From the NCBI GenBank assembly GCA_032622095.1, contig CP136067.1:75356705-75420704 (forward strand): a DNA stretch of 64,000 bases, in the 5' to 3' direction. Numbering within the stretch: the stretch's first letter is position 1; each line of letters opens with the position of its first letter. Made by a program: the position numbers and the translations under genes. Positions 47,400 to 59,689 of this stretch are shown piece by piece. Under the pieces are notes generated by a model. That model did no database searches, was not told the DNA's origin, and saw only the letters and a list, made by a program, of their open reading frames with translations. This stretch comes from Siphonodentalium dalli. Its lineage: Eukaryota > Mollusca > Scaphopoda > Gadilida > Siphonodentaliidae.

Positions 47400-48390
47400 T
47401 AAGAAATTGCCATTAAATAAATAAAAGGTCGCAGACCACATGTCCCCCGACTTGAGTGGTAAACTTCATGATTGGATTTGTTAGAAGGATACTATTTGCA
47501 ACAGTGTTATACAGTATATAGATGTTGCAAACCACCGCAAAATTTCTTGGACAAAACAACCCGATGAACAAACGCATGCAAACGCGAAAAAAATTATATT
47601 TTTGTATTAGCTATATAGATGTTGCAAATCACCAACATGTTAGGAACAATATCCCAGAGTTTCAAATCTCTACATTTAAAACCGTAGGAGGAGTTGATTA
47701 CACCATGAAGGTACCCAATCTCATCCAAAAGGCAAAAATGTTCCAAATTTTCTAAGTCGAAAACCACCCCAAAAATATGGAAAAAATTATATTTTTGATT
47801 AGCTATATAGATGTTGCCACTCACCAACATGTTAGGAACAATATCACAGAGTTTCAAATCTCTACATTTAAAACTGTAGGAGGAGTTGATTACACCATGA
47901 AGGTACCCAATCTCATCCAAAAGGCAAAAATGTTCCAAATTTTCTAAGTCGAAAACCCCCCCAAAAATATGGAAAAAATTCTATTTTTGATTAGCTTTAT
48001 AGATGTTGCAAATCACCAACATGTTAGGAACAATATCCCAGAGTTTCAAATCTCTACATTTAAAACTGTAGGAGGAGTTGATTACACCATGAAGGTACCC
48101 AATCTCATCCAAAAGGCAAAAATGTTCCAAATTTTCTAAGTCGAAAACTCCCCCAAAAATATGGAAAAAATTATATTTTTGATTAGATTTATAGATGTTG
48201 CAAATCACCAACATGTTAGGAACAATATCCAAGAGTTTCAAATCTCTACGTTTAAAACTGTAGGAGGAGTTGATTACACCATGAAGGTACCCAATCTCGG
48301 ACGCACGGACGCACGGACGGACGCACGGACGGACGGACGAGGGTCATTTCTATAGTCCTCCGACGGAAACGTTGGGGGGGGGGGGACAAT
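47400..48390. mobile_element. Dispersed element with four 192-bp repeats
   Basis: 'accaacatgttaggaacaat' at 47631, 47823, 48014 and 48207 gives periods of 191-193 bp. The array ends in a 'cggacgcacggacg' run and a poly-G. 192 is a multiple of three, so minus-strand frames (MEHFCLLDEIGYLHGV repeated) stay open for more than 100 codons without being a gene. Confidence 0.85.
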
Positions 48391-49499
48391 AAACAAAGGC
48401 TAAACAAACACATTTCTTTCAAAAAGGTGGTAAGTGTTTTATCCTGTTTTGAGCCCAATTGACAGTATAAGCTATCTGCACAGTACATAAGTTACTCTCC
48501 ATTGTAGATCCATAACTCCATGCACAATGCTTTGAAGCCACTGACAATCCGAGCCAAAAACACTATCCAACACAAACACTTAAAATATTTCGTCATGATG
48601 GCGAGATATTTGCAAATCCAAATAAAAGAATAACAGATAACAGAAGCTGAAACGTATGTAGTCTGGTCGATAAACTCAAATTTTAGGGTCAACCTAGAAT
48701 AAATTTGGAATAAGTTGTTTTATATATCATTTTGAAGAGGAAGATATCCTCTATAACATATCCAAAATCCGCTAAAATCTGATTTTTGTAATTCAAGATG
48801 GCGTCCAATATGGTTGCCATTTTCCGTTAAGTCAGTTTGTTGCAATTTGATGCAATTATAGTGAGAATATCTTGTCATATGTATACATTTTTATGAAGTT
48901 AACATATAATGCCACCTTTTTATACCAAAATTGGAACTCCCTGCCCAAGATGGCAGCCAAAATGGCGACCGGAAGTGGAAAATGTTAAGTTTTTTGCTGT
49001 TATCTTTAAGATAAGTTTCTGCTGTTTGGAAATTTGTTGAGAATTGTGACTTTAGTTTGTATTTTGGCATGTTAACTGACCATCGGGGAAATAAAATATG
49101 CCATTAGTTGGGTCCCCACCCCTTCCGATCATTCAAAAATTCGATTTTACAGAACGCGGTATAACATTTCACAAAAAAATCACCATTGGGATTATAGACA
49201 TATTTCATCAAGAAATTGGAAGGACTGTGCAATATAAGTGATGTATTCTATTTCTTATGGACATTCTAACTCAATGGCACAAATATTGTCACTTTGGCTC
49301 AAAATGGCGGCCAAAATATGAAAAATGGTAAATATTGCACCAGTGTGCCGTGCAACCTCTTACAAGTTTGGTTGATGAACAAAATTGACTATTCTATCTT
49401 ATATACATTGAATACTAACATTTCTGATGCACCTTGATTAATTGTTACTATTTTAATTATGGGATTTGTTTTTATGACAAACTTGGCATCAAAATCGGC
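48391..49499. repeat. Diverged units with 'caagatggcggccaaaatgg' cores
   Basis: The core recurs near 48797, 48951, 49302 and 49627 with 'gaaaaatggtaaa' style tails, spaced by roughly 155-350 bp. This is probably part of the foldback element that follows. Confidence 0.55.
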
Positions 49500-50099
49500 A
49501 AAACATCGCTTTTCAGGTTTGCACAATTTTTTCAAGTAAAATGTAACTATTTTGGTATCAAATGTGCTTTTTATTTTGATCTATCTTAAATGTGTGACAT
49601 TGATGTGTTTTAGACCGAATTTTACTCAAGATGGCTTGCAAAATGGTAACCAAATATTGTAAAAAGTTGATTTGTCACATTTATTCCTAACATTATTCTA
49701 AGCTGTTCCGAAAATGTTGCAAATTGTGACTCACTTGGTTATTAAACATGCTACTTAATCAACTGACAACTAAATGTTATATTATGGTTGTCCCATTACA
49801 TTATGAGGCATAACAAATCATTTTAAGGGATGCTGTATGGATTTTTGTCGAAATCTTGTTTTGGGATTCTGTCTATGTTTTTGAACGGAAATGGGCAGAA
49901 CGTTGAAACGGAACTGAGAGGGATCATATTATGTGGCTACTCTAGCCCATTAACATCAACATTTATTAACTTATACACTATTGTCAGGAAAGCAGTTTCC
50001 TTCGTATTGCATACCAAACGCTGTTAAGGTGGAGAACACTCTGATGTGATATCTCTATCGGTAAACATATCTTTAAGTTATAGCGATAGGAAATCGATA

Positions 50100-50815
50100 G
50101 TCACCAATGCAACTCACACATGACCATGCAGTCAATCCACATATACATGAACACCACATACATGAACATATGTCACTCGCTTTATACACATACACCACGC
50201 CCACTACTATACAGCCACACATGGGTATACCCATACACCCAACACATGGCCATATATCAGTGAGTAACCATGCAGGCACAGCAGGTATACTCCTACACAT
50301 CACCCATGGCCATATAGTCACGACCTGTATACCTATTCACTACATTTATGCACTGACCTCTTGTATACCTATTCGCCTCACCATTGGTCATACAGTCACT
50401 CCATGTATATGTATATATTTGCGATATGCATGGCCATATAGGCGCTCAAGATATACATATACACCACAACGATGACAATATAGTCACTCCCGGTATATAT
50501 TTTCGCCACATTCATGATCATACATCACTTATTGTATACATATTTGCCTTACCAGTGGTCAAAAGTCACTCCCTTCCAGTCCTTCCAGATATACCAATGT
50601 CCCGAACGCGCACACGGCCATTCATACACTCCAAACGTGCATATACACCTTACCATGACAATTCAGCCTCTCGCTGTATACTCATAAACCACACTCGTTA
50701 TCACACAGTCACTCCTTGTATACCAATGCACCTCAACATGAATTTTTTGCCACACTTGCACTCCCTATATACATATTGGCCACATCATGGCCATATGGCC
50801 ACTCAAGATATACAA
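50100..50815. repeat. Degenerate ~48-bp minisatellite, block 1
   Basis: Units of the type 'cacccatggccatatagtca' followed by 'ctcctgtatacatattcac' recur about every 46-48 bp. Because the period is a multiple of three, long His/Thr/Pro-rich frames appear on both strands; they are not genes. Confidence 0.85.
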
Positions 50816-51459
50816 GGGCTCGCGTCTGGCAGGTAATGAGTCGAAACGTAATGGTGATATTTGCTTAGTATGGCACATAGTCAGCAATCTGCAATTGATG
50901 ATGATCTTATCCAAACATTTTGGCATATTTTCAACTCATTGGGAGCAATTTCCAAAAATGTCTAACTCTACTTTTTGCATAAAATAAAATCTTGTTTTTT
51001 GTGGGGTACGTTCTAAAACTATTTTCAAATTTCCATTAAACCGCTCCAGGATCCAGCTTCCACCTCAACATTCATGTCATAGAACGGGGATCAATTTGTC
51101 TGCGAGAAATTGGGACCTTGCTCATCATATATTTAGCCTCGAATATTCTGTAATGTGCCTAGCAGACATTCTCCCCTTTCTTTTTACATTCATACATTTA
51201 TGTACCATCTTCATTGTGCGGGGAAATTATATGACGGATAGGATGTAAGCATTATTTCTTTCACTATACTTATGTTGACAAACGGAAATGCATTATGGTC
51301 CGCCAGCCAGTGCTCCATTCTGACTTGTTTTTGTCATTCCGGAGGACTAGGTATGATTTCGTTGACCCGGACAGATGTGTCACATTGTCAGACACACCCT
51401 TACATTTTTTGTTAGCCTATACTTACCTGTATTGGTTGGTTGTCTGTATTTGTTAACCC
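50816..51459. other. Spacer between minisatellite blocks
   Basis: Unique-looking AT-rich sequence, no gene. Confidence 0.4.
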
Positions 51460-52235
51460 ATGACCATAGAGTCACCCCAGGTGTATATATACATCATCAA
51501 ATACATACAGTCCTTCTAGCTATACCCATACCCCGCACATACGGCCATTCGTACAATTCAGACTTGCAAATACAGCTCAACCATGACAATGCAGCCACTC
51601 GGTGTATTCTTACACACCCCATCCATGAACACTCAGCTATTCACTGTAAACCGGTACACACACCAATGACAATACAGCCACCATAGATAAACATACATCC
51701 CACCCATGACCATGATGTCACTATCTATATACACAAGCCCGACAATGACCATCAAACTGTACTCCAGGTATGCATATACACTTCAACAACATTGAACGTG
51801 CAGTCATTTCATGTACACATGCACATTGCCCACAACCATACAACCACTCCATATTTGTCCATACACCCCATCCATTACCATACAGCCAACGCGGGTATAC
51901 ATATACACCCACCCATGACAATACAGCCACCCAATGTACACGTATACCTCCCACCCATGACCACACATCCACTCCATATATACATACACAACACAAAGAT
52001 GGACAATGTAGCTAATCTCGCGATACACATACACCACTTCAATGACCAGACAGCCACTCCATGTATACATGTTCACCTCACACATGACCATAAGCGGCTC
52101 CTTATATACCTATCCAATATACATCTGAACGTGGACACCCCACACATGACCATATAGTCACACATTGTATAACTATTTACATAATTCACGAATACAATAA
52201 CTCCCGTATACATACTCACCTCACCTATGGCCATA
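51460..52235. repeat. Degenerate ~48-bp minisatellite, block 2
   Basis: The same unit as 50100-50815 ('acccatgacaatacagccac', 'tccatgtatacatatacacc'), about sixteen copies. Confidence 0.85.
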
Positions 52236-52554
52236 CAGTCAACAGCCATACACACTTTATTAAGTTGATCAATGTTGATTCTAATGGGCCAGAATATAAC
52301 ATCTAGTTGACTAAGTAGCATGTTTAATAACCAAGTGAGTCACAATCTGCTACCTTTTCGGAACAGCCGAGAATAATGTTCGGAATATATGTGACAAATC
52401 AACATTTTACCAAATTTGGTTGTCATTTTGCAAGCCATCCTGGGCAATATTGTCTAAAAAAACCTCAGTGTGACACAGTTAGCACATATCAAAACAATAA
52501 ACACCTTTGATGCCAAAGATAGTTCCATTTGCTTGAATAAATGTTACTTTCAAA

Positions 52555-52857
52555 AGATGCCAATCTACAACATTCCATAGGTATATTTTTCCAGTTCTTC
52601 GAAAACCTCACTTTATTTCGGTAATGTATTGTAAATTCACCAACGAACACAAATCTGCGACACCTACATCACCCGTTCTAGAATCTGAATGACAAATGGC
52701 ACAAAACCATTTTTCCGGAATAACAAAGTCGGAACGAAATAAAATCGAAACCTAAATTTAAAGCCCGCGAAATTCAAAAATATTTGAAAGTGCGTGCGGT
52801 TTTCGAACTTAGGCGCCAGAAAACTTAAATCTGTTTATGTTTGCGTCATACTATACT
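52555..52857 (+). repeat. 303-bp direct repeat, copy 1
   Basis: It starts 'gatgccaatctacaacattc' and ends 'tatgtttgcgtcatactat'. It is practically identical to 54113-54413 in the same orientation, and a partial inverse is at 56777-56911. No gene. Confidence 0.95.
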
Positions 52858-54112
52858 ATGGTTATATGTAACTAAACACCCCTGGTGTATAAATAGGTTT
52901 ATCCATAACTTAACCTTAACTCCTATTGACATATCACCTCTTGTTTTCATTGATTTGGATGGGTAGAGAGCTAGCCCATGCAGGCCAACTTCTTTATCAA
53001 AATGACTGACTCGCAATAATATCACCTTCTGTTTTAGTTGGAGCGACTCGTGATAGCATTATATTATCTTCGGTATATATTAGTTGGGGCTACTCGCAAT
53101 AGCATTACTTTCTGTATTAGTCGAGGCGACTTTGATTTTTCTTCAATTTTCGAGTACACAGGCACACCATATGAGGGAAGCAAGCCCTCTGTGACACCAC
53201 ATTCACACTATATGGCCATGGAAATACTATAGATTTGTGCAAGAGATACTGATTTAATAAAAAAAACTAGAGCTCGAGGACTGAGACACCAAAGCTCCAG
53301 GAATGAGACACAAATTTTTTGGACAGGGATGCTGATAATATGAAAATATGGTCCCCCCCCTGATTTAAGTCAATAAGTAAACCATATGAGGTAAGCAAGC
53401 CCTCATGCAATGATATCACATGCATGCTATAGTATATGACCATAGTAATGGCCAAAATCTGTGCAAAAATACATTAAAATCATCATATAAAAAATTACTA
53501 GAGTTCCGGGAAGGAGACATCAATTCTTTGGATATAGGGATGCTGATAATATGTAATTAGGGATTATCATTGTTGAACACATAGGCCCTACCGATACTCT
53601 CAGTTGACTCTTGAGTACTCAGGCTAATTCAAAGAGGTTAAAATTAGCCCAATATGCTCCCCTTGTGTTGCTATGTGATACACCAGGTCATGCCAATAGT
53701 TTATGGGTAGGTTATACACTCTTAGAACCAGAAGTCCTTCCGAGAACCCAAAAAGGTTCTTCACCTTGTCACAATAGGAGCACCTTATTTGGTGCTTCGA
53801 AGGACCCCATCATAAGGTTCTACTGAAGAACCATATCATAAGGTTCAACAGAAGAACACCAAGATGGTTCTTAAAGGAACCATACTATGAACATGGTTCT
53901 TCATGGAACCTTTATAAGAACCCCAGATGGTACTTCGGAGCACAGGAGCTTGGAATTTGGTCAAAACCACTCTTTTATTGGCGGAACCACCACCCGGGAC
54001 CAAAGGTCACGGAAGGAACGAAACAGAAAATTGTTGCCACCTATTTTGAACTCAACTGTATTCCTACAAAAAATATATTTTCACTAAAAACTTTTGGTAC
54101 CTCTTACACCTT
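52856..54112 (+). repeat. Giant inverted repeat, left arm
   Basis: It runs from ATGGTTATATGTAACTAAAC to 'tacctcttacacctta' and is inverted at 56912-58172 with only a few differences (a C/G homopolymer differs by about 4 bases). It includes 53700-53950, rich in 'gaaccataaggttc' and 'ggttcttcatggaacc' palindromes. No protein-like frame; open frames appear as mirror pairs in both arms. Confidence 0.95.
53700..53950. repeat. Cluster of short GGTTCT...AGAACC palindromes
   Basis: 'aggttcttcacc', 'aggttctactgaagaacc', 'aaggttcaacagaagaac', 'atggttcttaaaggaacc' and 'atggttcttcatggaacc' follow each other about every 20-30 bp. The inverted copy is at about 57075-57325. Confidence 0.85.
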
Positions 54113-54413
54113 AGATGCCAATCTACAACATTCCATAGGTATATTTTTCCAGTTCTTCGAAAACCTCACTTTATTTCGGTAATGTATTGTAAATTCACCA
54201 ACGAACACAAATCTGCGACACCTACATCACCCGTTCTAGAATCTGAATGACAAATGGCACAAAACCATTTTTCCGGAATAACAAAGTCGGAACGAAATAA
54301 AATCGAAACCTAAATTTAAAGCCCGCGAAATTCAAAAATATTTGAAAGTGCGTGCGGTTTTCGAACTTAGGCGCCAGAAAACTTAAATCTGTTTATGTTT
54401 GCGTCATACTATG
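54113..54413 (+). repeat. 303-bp direct repeat, copy 2
   Basis: The same sequence as 52555-52857; both end at 'gcgtcatactat' and then diverge. The first ~135 bp are part of the inverted arm. Confidence 0.95.
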
Positions 54414-55517
54414 CTCATTTTTGAAGATCTAATCCTATGTTTTGTGCATTTTCCTGAAAATGTCTGTATTTTTCTGTGTCTGCTGTTCTTCATTAGACTG
54501 AATGGTAATTTGTACATATATTTCATATTTAATTTATTTCTATTTATGGCACGACCACCTGGTATTGTTTTTTTCTTCTTGTTTTATGTTCGTTATGTAC
54601 AGGTAGGCCTATATGTACTACTTGACTTTGTAATGCTACTGGTTGCAATGATTGGTCATACAGGGACCAAAACTCTCAAGCTCCCTCTCTCTCTCTCATA
54701 GGAGCTTGTGTCGCGCTCCGTTGTATAGGCCTAAAATATCCATCATATAATAGTAATAGTAATCAACCAACTGATTACTGGTCGAATATCACGAAGTAGA
54801 AGAAAAAGATATATAGACTCACGGGGAGGCCTGGTATATATGCCTATGCATGAAGCGATTCCTTTGTGCGTTTTGGTGCAGATTCGTTGCCAGAATATCT
54901 TAATTATTTCCACATCAAATGCTGGTTTTTACTAGTTCTGACGAACAAATATATGTCTTAGTTGATGAGAGAAGACATTTTTCTTGAGTTAGGTAACGAT
55001 ATTGGCCATGCATATATAGATCGAGTGTTTAGTTTCGCGAAATTCAAATTTGTCAATGTAGGGTACAAAAACTCGCCATTAATATGCCAAATACAGTAAC
55101 AAAATGTAATAAGATTCTTTAATGTAAGAGCACAAAATTAACCTGCGTATTCTTCACAGTATACGTTTTATTTGTGCGTTTGCAAGTTGTATATAATACA
55201 AACTGGTTTACCGAATAACTAGTTTATAAATTTGAGTTAGTGATAAACTCGCTAACATAAATTTTATTTAATAAGCAACTATAAGTATTGTCAACTGTAC
55301 CGGTACCAGGATCTATAAATAGTATACGTGACTCGTGACTCGTGTGTCGTAACGAATCAGCACCAAAACTCTCAAAGAATGGCTTTATGCATATGATTAT
55401 ATAGCCTGTGCTCATGAATTGGAAATTCAATTTTTAAATTCAAGACAGCTAGCCACCATCGGCATTGTTTTAATCAAAATCAAAAATACCAAAAAAATAT
55501 TAAAAACATTATTTAAT
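54414..55517. other. Centre of the giant inverted repeat, left part
   Basis: Single-copy AT-rich DNA with a (CT)n run at 54683-54698. The frame at 54399-54701 is hydrophobic and AT-driven with no recognised family. Confidence 0.45.
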
Positions 55518-55526
55518 GTAACTTTC

Positions 55527-55999
55527 GCTGATGGGGTCACTGTCACAAGGCTCCGCGATCCGATCACATTCGTAGCCAGGTTTTTTAATCGATCACAAAT
55601 GTAGCCAGCTTTTCTATGGCGATCACATTTGTAGCCAGCTTTTCATATTCAGGCGAGCCTCAATGAACACGATCAGGTTAATCTAATTTTTCTGAGTTGA
55701 TGGATGAAAACAACTTGAATTTAGTTTTGATATAAGTTCATTTATAACCTGATGTTTCGGATCAATGTCGTTGGAATGCTCGAATTATATTCCAATATAA
55801 GTTGATAAACGAAGTCAGTTTTGGAGCATGACGTCGACATTTTAGTCACGAACGTGATGACGTCATATTTCGGGCAATATAAACCACGAATTAGAAAAGC
55901 TGACTACGAATGTGATCGCCGGTGAAATAATCTGGCTACACTGGCTACGAATGTGACCGTCACTGACCGGAGTCTTGTGACAATGACCCCATCGGCGTA
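55527..55999. mobile_element. TIR element, about 470 bp
   Basis: 'gatggggtcactgtcacaag' near 55532 is mirrored by 'cttgtgacaatgaccccatc' near 55974. Inner inverted parts 'cgatcacattcgtagccag' and 'ctggctacgaatgtgacc' occur as two copies per side. It sits inside the centre of the giant inverted repeat. Confidence 0.8.
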
Positions 56000-56009
56000 A
56001 CTTTCATGG

Positions 56010-56690
56010 TCGATGAAACGAGTGGCTGAAATCCGACGGCGGCCATGTTTCTATGACTAATTACACGACGATCGCACCAATGTTACAGTCTCTAGCAATG
56101 AACCGTTCTCATTTTGATACCAATTTCATGACCCATGAACAATTTAACGATGATCGGTTCATCGACATAGGCCTAGGTGTTATTGATTTAATTATATATG
56201 CGGTGTTGTCGCTGAAATCCGACGGCGGCCATGTTTCTTTGAGAATTCACAGCAAAATGACTCGTTCCCATCTATATGTCAATGTAAACCTCCGTGACAA
56301 ATTTAATTATGATCGGACCAACACTGCGACCTCTTGCCCACGGTGCTAAATGATGCAATTTTGAAATCCAAGATGGCTGTTGGCGGCCATTTTTTTCATG
56401 CAAATAAGCCCAAAATGACTCGGTGTCGTCTATATATCAATGTCATGATCGATGAACAATTTCGTGATGATATAGGAGCATCGGCACAGGCTCTATGCTG
56501 TGTAATTGATTAAGATTTATCTAGTATTATCACTTAAATCCACGATGGCTGCAAGTGGCCATGTTTTTATGCAAATGAGCCCAAAATAATTCGTTCCCAT
56601 CTAGACGCCAATGTTATCATCCATCAAAAAGTTCATGATGATCAGTGCATCGGTACGGTCATGTAATAAACATGTAATCAGCAGCTATGT
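56010..56690 (-). repeat. 160-bp-family tandem units in reverse orientation
   Basis: 'cggcggccatgttt', 'aaaatgactcgttcccatct', 'tcaatgt..acctccgtgaca' and 'cacggtgctaaatga' are the inverse of the unit at 7620-8925. About four diverged units. Confidence 0.75.
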
Positions 56691-56776
56691 TCGAAATTAT
56701 AAACGGTACTTTCATGCTATCCGTCTCCGGATCATAGTTTTAAAGTTTCCGCATATTTTGGTACCAGTTCCGCTAC

Positions 56777-58172
56777 TCAGATTCTAGAACGGGTGATGTA
56801 GGTGTCGCAGATTTGTGTTCGTTGGTGAATTTACAATACATTACCGAAATAAAGTGAGGTTTTCGAAGAACTGGAAAAATATACCTATGGAATGTTGTAG
56901 ATTGGCATCTAAGGTGTAAGAGGTACCAAAAGTTTTTAGTGAAAATATATTTTTTGTAGGAATACAGTTGAGTTCAAAATAGGTGGCAACAATTTTCTGT
57001 TTCGTTCCTTTCGTGACCTTTGGTCCCGGGTGGTGGTTCCGCCAATAAAAGAGTGGTTTTGACCAAATTCCAAGCTCCTGTGCTCCGAAGTACCATCTGG
57101 GGTTCTTATAAAGGTTCCATGAAGAACCATGTTCATAGTATGGTTCCTTTAAGAACCATCTTGGTGTTCTTCTGTTGAACCTTATGATATGGTTCTTCAG
57201 TAGAACCTTATGATGGGGTCCTTCGAAGCACCAAATAAGGTGCTCCTATTGTGACAAGGTGAAGAACCTTTTTGGGTTCTCGGAAGGACTTCTGGTTCTA
57301 AGAGTGTATAACCTACCCATAAACTATTGGCATGACCTGGTGTATCACATAGCAACACAAGGGGAGCATATTGGGCTAATTTTAACCTCTTTGAATTAGC
57401 CTGAGTACTCAAGAGTCAACTGAGAGTATCGGTAGGGCCTATGTGTTCAACAATGATAATCCCTAATTACATATTATCAGCATCCCTATATCCAAAGAAT
57501 TGATGTCTCCTTCCCGGAACTCTAGTAATTTTTTATATGATGATTTTAATGTATTTTTGCACAGATTTTGGCCATTACTATGGTCATATACTATAGCATG
57601 CATGTGATATCATTGCATGAGGGCTTGCTTACCTCATATGGTTTACTTATTGACTTAAATCAGGGGGGGGGGGAACCATATTTTCATATTATCAGCATCC
57701 CTGTCCAAAAAAATTGTGTCTCATTCCTGGAGCTTTGGTGTCTCAGTCCTCGAGCTCTAGTTTTTTTTATTAAATCAGTATCTCTTGCACAAATCTATAG
57801 TATTTCCATGGCCATATAGTGTGAATGTGGTGTCACAGAGGGCTTGCTTCCCTCATATGGTGTGCCTGTGTACTCGAAAATTGAAGAAAAATCAAAGTCG
57901 CCTCGACTAATACAGAAAGTAATGCTATTGCGAGTAGCCCCAACTAATATATACCGAAGATAATATAATGCTATCACGAGTCGCTCCAACTAAAACAGAA
58001 GGTGATATTATTGCGAGTCAGTCATTTTGATAAAGAAGTTGGCCTGCATGGGCTAGCTCTCTACCCATCCAAATCAATGAAAACAAGAGGTGATATGTCA
58101 ATAGGAGTTAAGGTTAAGTTATGGATAAACCTATTTATACACCAGGGGTGTTTAGTTACATATAACCATGAA
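56777..58172 (-). repeat. Giant inverted repeat, right arm (with partial 303-bp repeat)
   Basis: 56777-56911 is the inverse of 54113-54247, and 56912-58172 is the inverse of 52856-54112. Near identity across about 1.39 kb. The arm ends at CATATAACCAT. Confidence 0.95.
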
Positions 58173-58477
58173 TTGCGCTGCAATTGATTGCGCTTAAGCG
58201 CAATTAATTATTAAATGTGAATTTGGCCTCCCATAGTGGTGGTGTTGACTGTTCACTCCTCTCTGTAGACACCGGAGGTCGCGGTTTTGCCGGTTTGTAG
58301 TCGACGTCCAGATTTGGAGATGGAGTAAGTGGTCTCCATCCCCAGTTCCAAGCCGGAGACATGGGGTGGGGCGGAGTTTTGAACAGTCCACAAACTTGAT
58401 CAAAATTCGAAAAATATCACACGTACGTAAAGGCTTGCGTTCTAAATCAAATTTCGCTCTAAATATTGGTTGGTAGA
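58173..58477. other. Intergenic, short palindromes only
   Basis: 'aattgcgcttaagcgcaatt' and 'aattgcgctgcaatt' at 58172-58207 are palindromic. The rest shows nothing. Confidence 0.5.
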
Positions 58478-59131
58478 TTAAAGGGGTACTGTACCCCAAT
58501 TTCAATAAATTCCCGGTGACAATAGCGATCTAATATGAATATTATATTATAAAATAACTAATTTGAGTCGACGATGTCTACTGAAAACGTTCCGGTTAAC
58601 AGGCTATCGTAAAAGTTAAATTGAATTATTTAATATAAATTCATTTATGGCTGGAGTCATAAAATGGAGAATTATGCCATTACGAGTTACCGTTCTTGAA
58701 ATCGCATATGTTGCGTGTCTTTTATCGACGGTCGACGTTCGCGAACATTATTGAGTTGCAAACAAAACATGTTACCTGCAAAAGAAGGCCCGTTATAACC
58801 GATTCGGAAAAAAGGAGAAAGAAACAAAGAGTCATAAAGCGTCAAGTATTTTATAGGGAGTGAGATTGTTCGATGGAAGAGATTGAATGCATCAATCGAA
58901 GCTGTGAGCAATGAACTTCCGGTTCTTCCTGCGACCGCGTCTTCTCCGGTGAAGGTCAAAAACATGGCGCGTAGTTTGAAATCGTAGTATTTTTGTTTCC
59001 AAGATCAATATTTCCTTCGCTAAATTAGGTTTATACGAAACTCATATAACACGAACACAATCTAACTTGAAAGTTATTTCAATGGGAGTAAATAAAAAAA
59101 TCGCCTATCTTTGTGTACAGTACCCCTTTAA
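58478..59131. mobile_element. 654-bp TTAA-flanked TIR element
   Basis: TTAA at 58478-58481 then AGGGGTACTGTAC; the right end is GTACAGTACCCCT then TTAA at 59128-59131. The ends are perfect over 13 bp. A TTAA duplication suggests piggyBac-type mobilisation. A minus-strand frame at 58687-58965 (92 codons) has no recognised family. Confidence 0.8.
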
Positions 59132-59163
59132 GGGTGAAATCAAGTTACGGTACCAATTTTTAA

Positions 59164-59625
59164 TGGGGATTCCCATGCAAATCTGCGGAGCAAACGTTAC
59201 AGAGTTGCACATACTTCTGAGTGTAACTTGATATGGTATTAGAAACAACAGGTATTAAAAAAAAAATTGGGGGGGGGGGGGGTCCGCATGGAAGTTGTTC
59301 AATTATAATTTTGGTGTATTTATTTTTGAATTTTATATTGATTATTCGAATGTATAGGGCATGTAATTTAATTCCAGAATTTTTATTTTTTTTTAAATTT
59401 GCAAAATGTTTTAATTTACCTGGTGCACCTGTCAGTTAAATGTTTAGTTGGTGGACCCAACTATTCAAACAGAGCAAGACGCTCTCGAATATAGAATATA
59501 TGCTCTGATAATAAAAGTCAGGTTTACGGACTATTAAATGTTATGACTGTTCAATGATTTAATTGATTCCCGAACAACGGCTTCATACATAACATTTGCT
59601 ACGGAGATTTGCATGGAAATCTCTA
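59164..59625. mobile_element. TIR element, about 460 bp
   Basis: 'cccatgcaaatctgcggagc' with 'aaacgttac' near 59172 is mirrored by 'cataacatttgctacggaga' and 'tttgcatgg' near 59588. A poly-G tract lies at 59270. No coding sequence. Confidence 0.65.
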
Positions 59626-59689
59626 TACACAATTGGTCACTTGACGAACAAATTCAGTCTATTTTGGCACAGTAACTGTCATTTTGGTA

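Larger units (their letters stand above)
49500..52545. mobile_element. Foldback element enclosing two 48-bp minisatellite blocks
   Basis: The arm at about 49500-49810 ('agatggcttgcaaaatggta', 'aaacatgctacttaatcaac') is the diverged inverse of about 52262-52545 ('gttgactaagtagcatgttt', 'ccatcctgggcaatattgtc'). Identity by eye is about 70-80%. Between the arms lie minisatellites at 50100-50815 and 51460-52235. No transposase is seen. Confidence 0.7.

Noticed and set aside
47594-48241. Minus-strand frames of up to 114 codons with LDEIGYLHGVINSS repeats
   Set aside because: Produced by the 192-bp tandem array (a multiple of three), not by a gene.
50107-50836. His/Thr/Pro-rich frames of 122 and 150 codons
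   Set aside because: They lie wholly in the degenerate 48-bp minisatellite; frames are open on both strands.
54399-54701. 100-codon hydrophobic frame rich in Phe and Leu
   Set aside because: Driven by T-rich sequence and CT repeats; no start context or domain, although a short membrane protein cannot be formally excluded.
53038-58189. Identical small ORFs on opposite strands (for example 53887-54087 and 56936-57136)
   Set aside because: They are mirror images created by the inverted repeat, with no protein-like features.
58687-58965. 92-codon minus-strand frame inside the TTAA-flanked element
   Set aside because: No family recognised and no start or splice context; kept only as a remark on the element.
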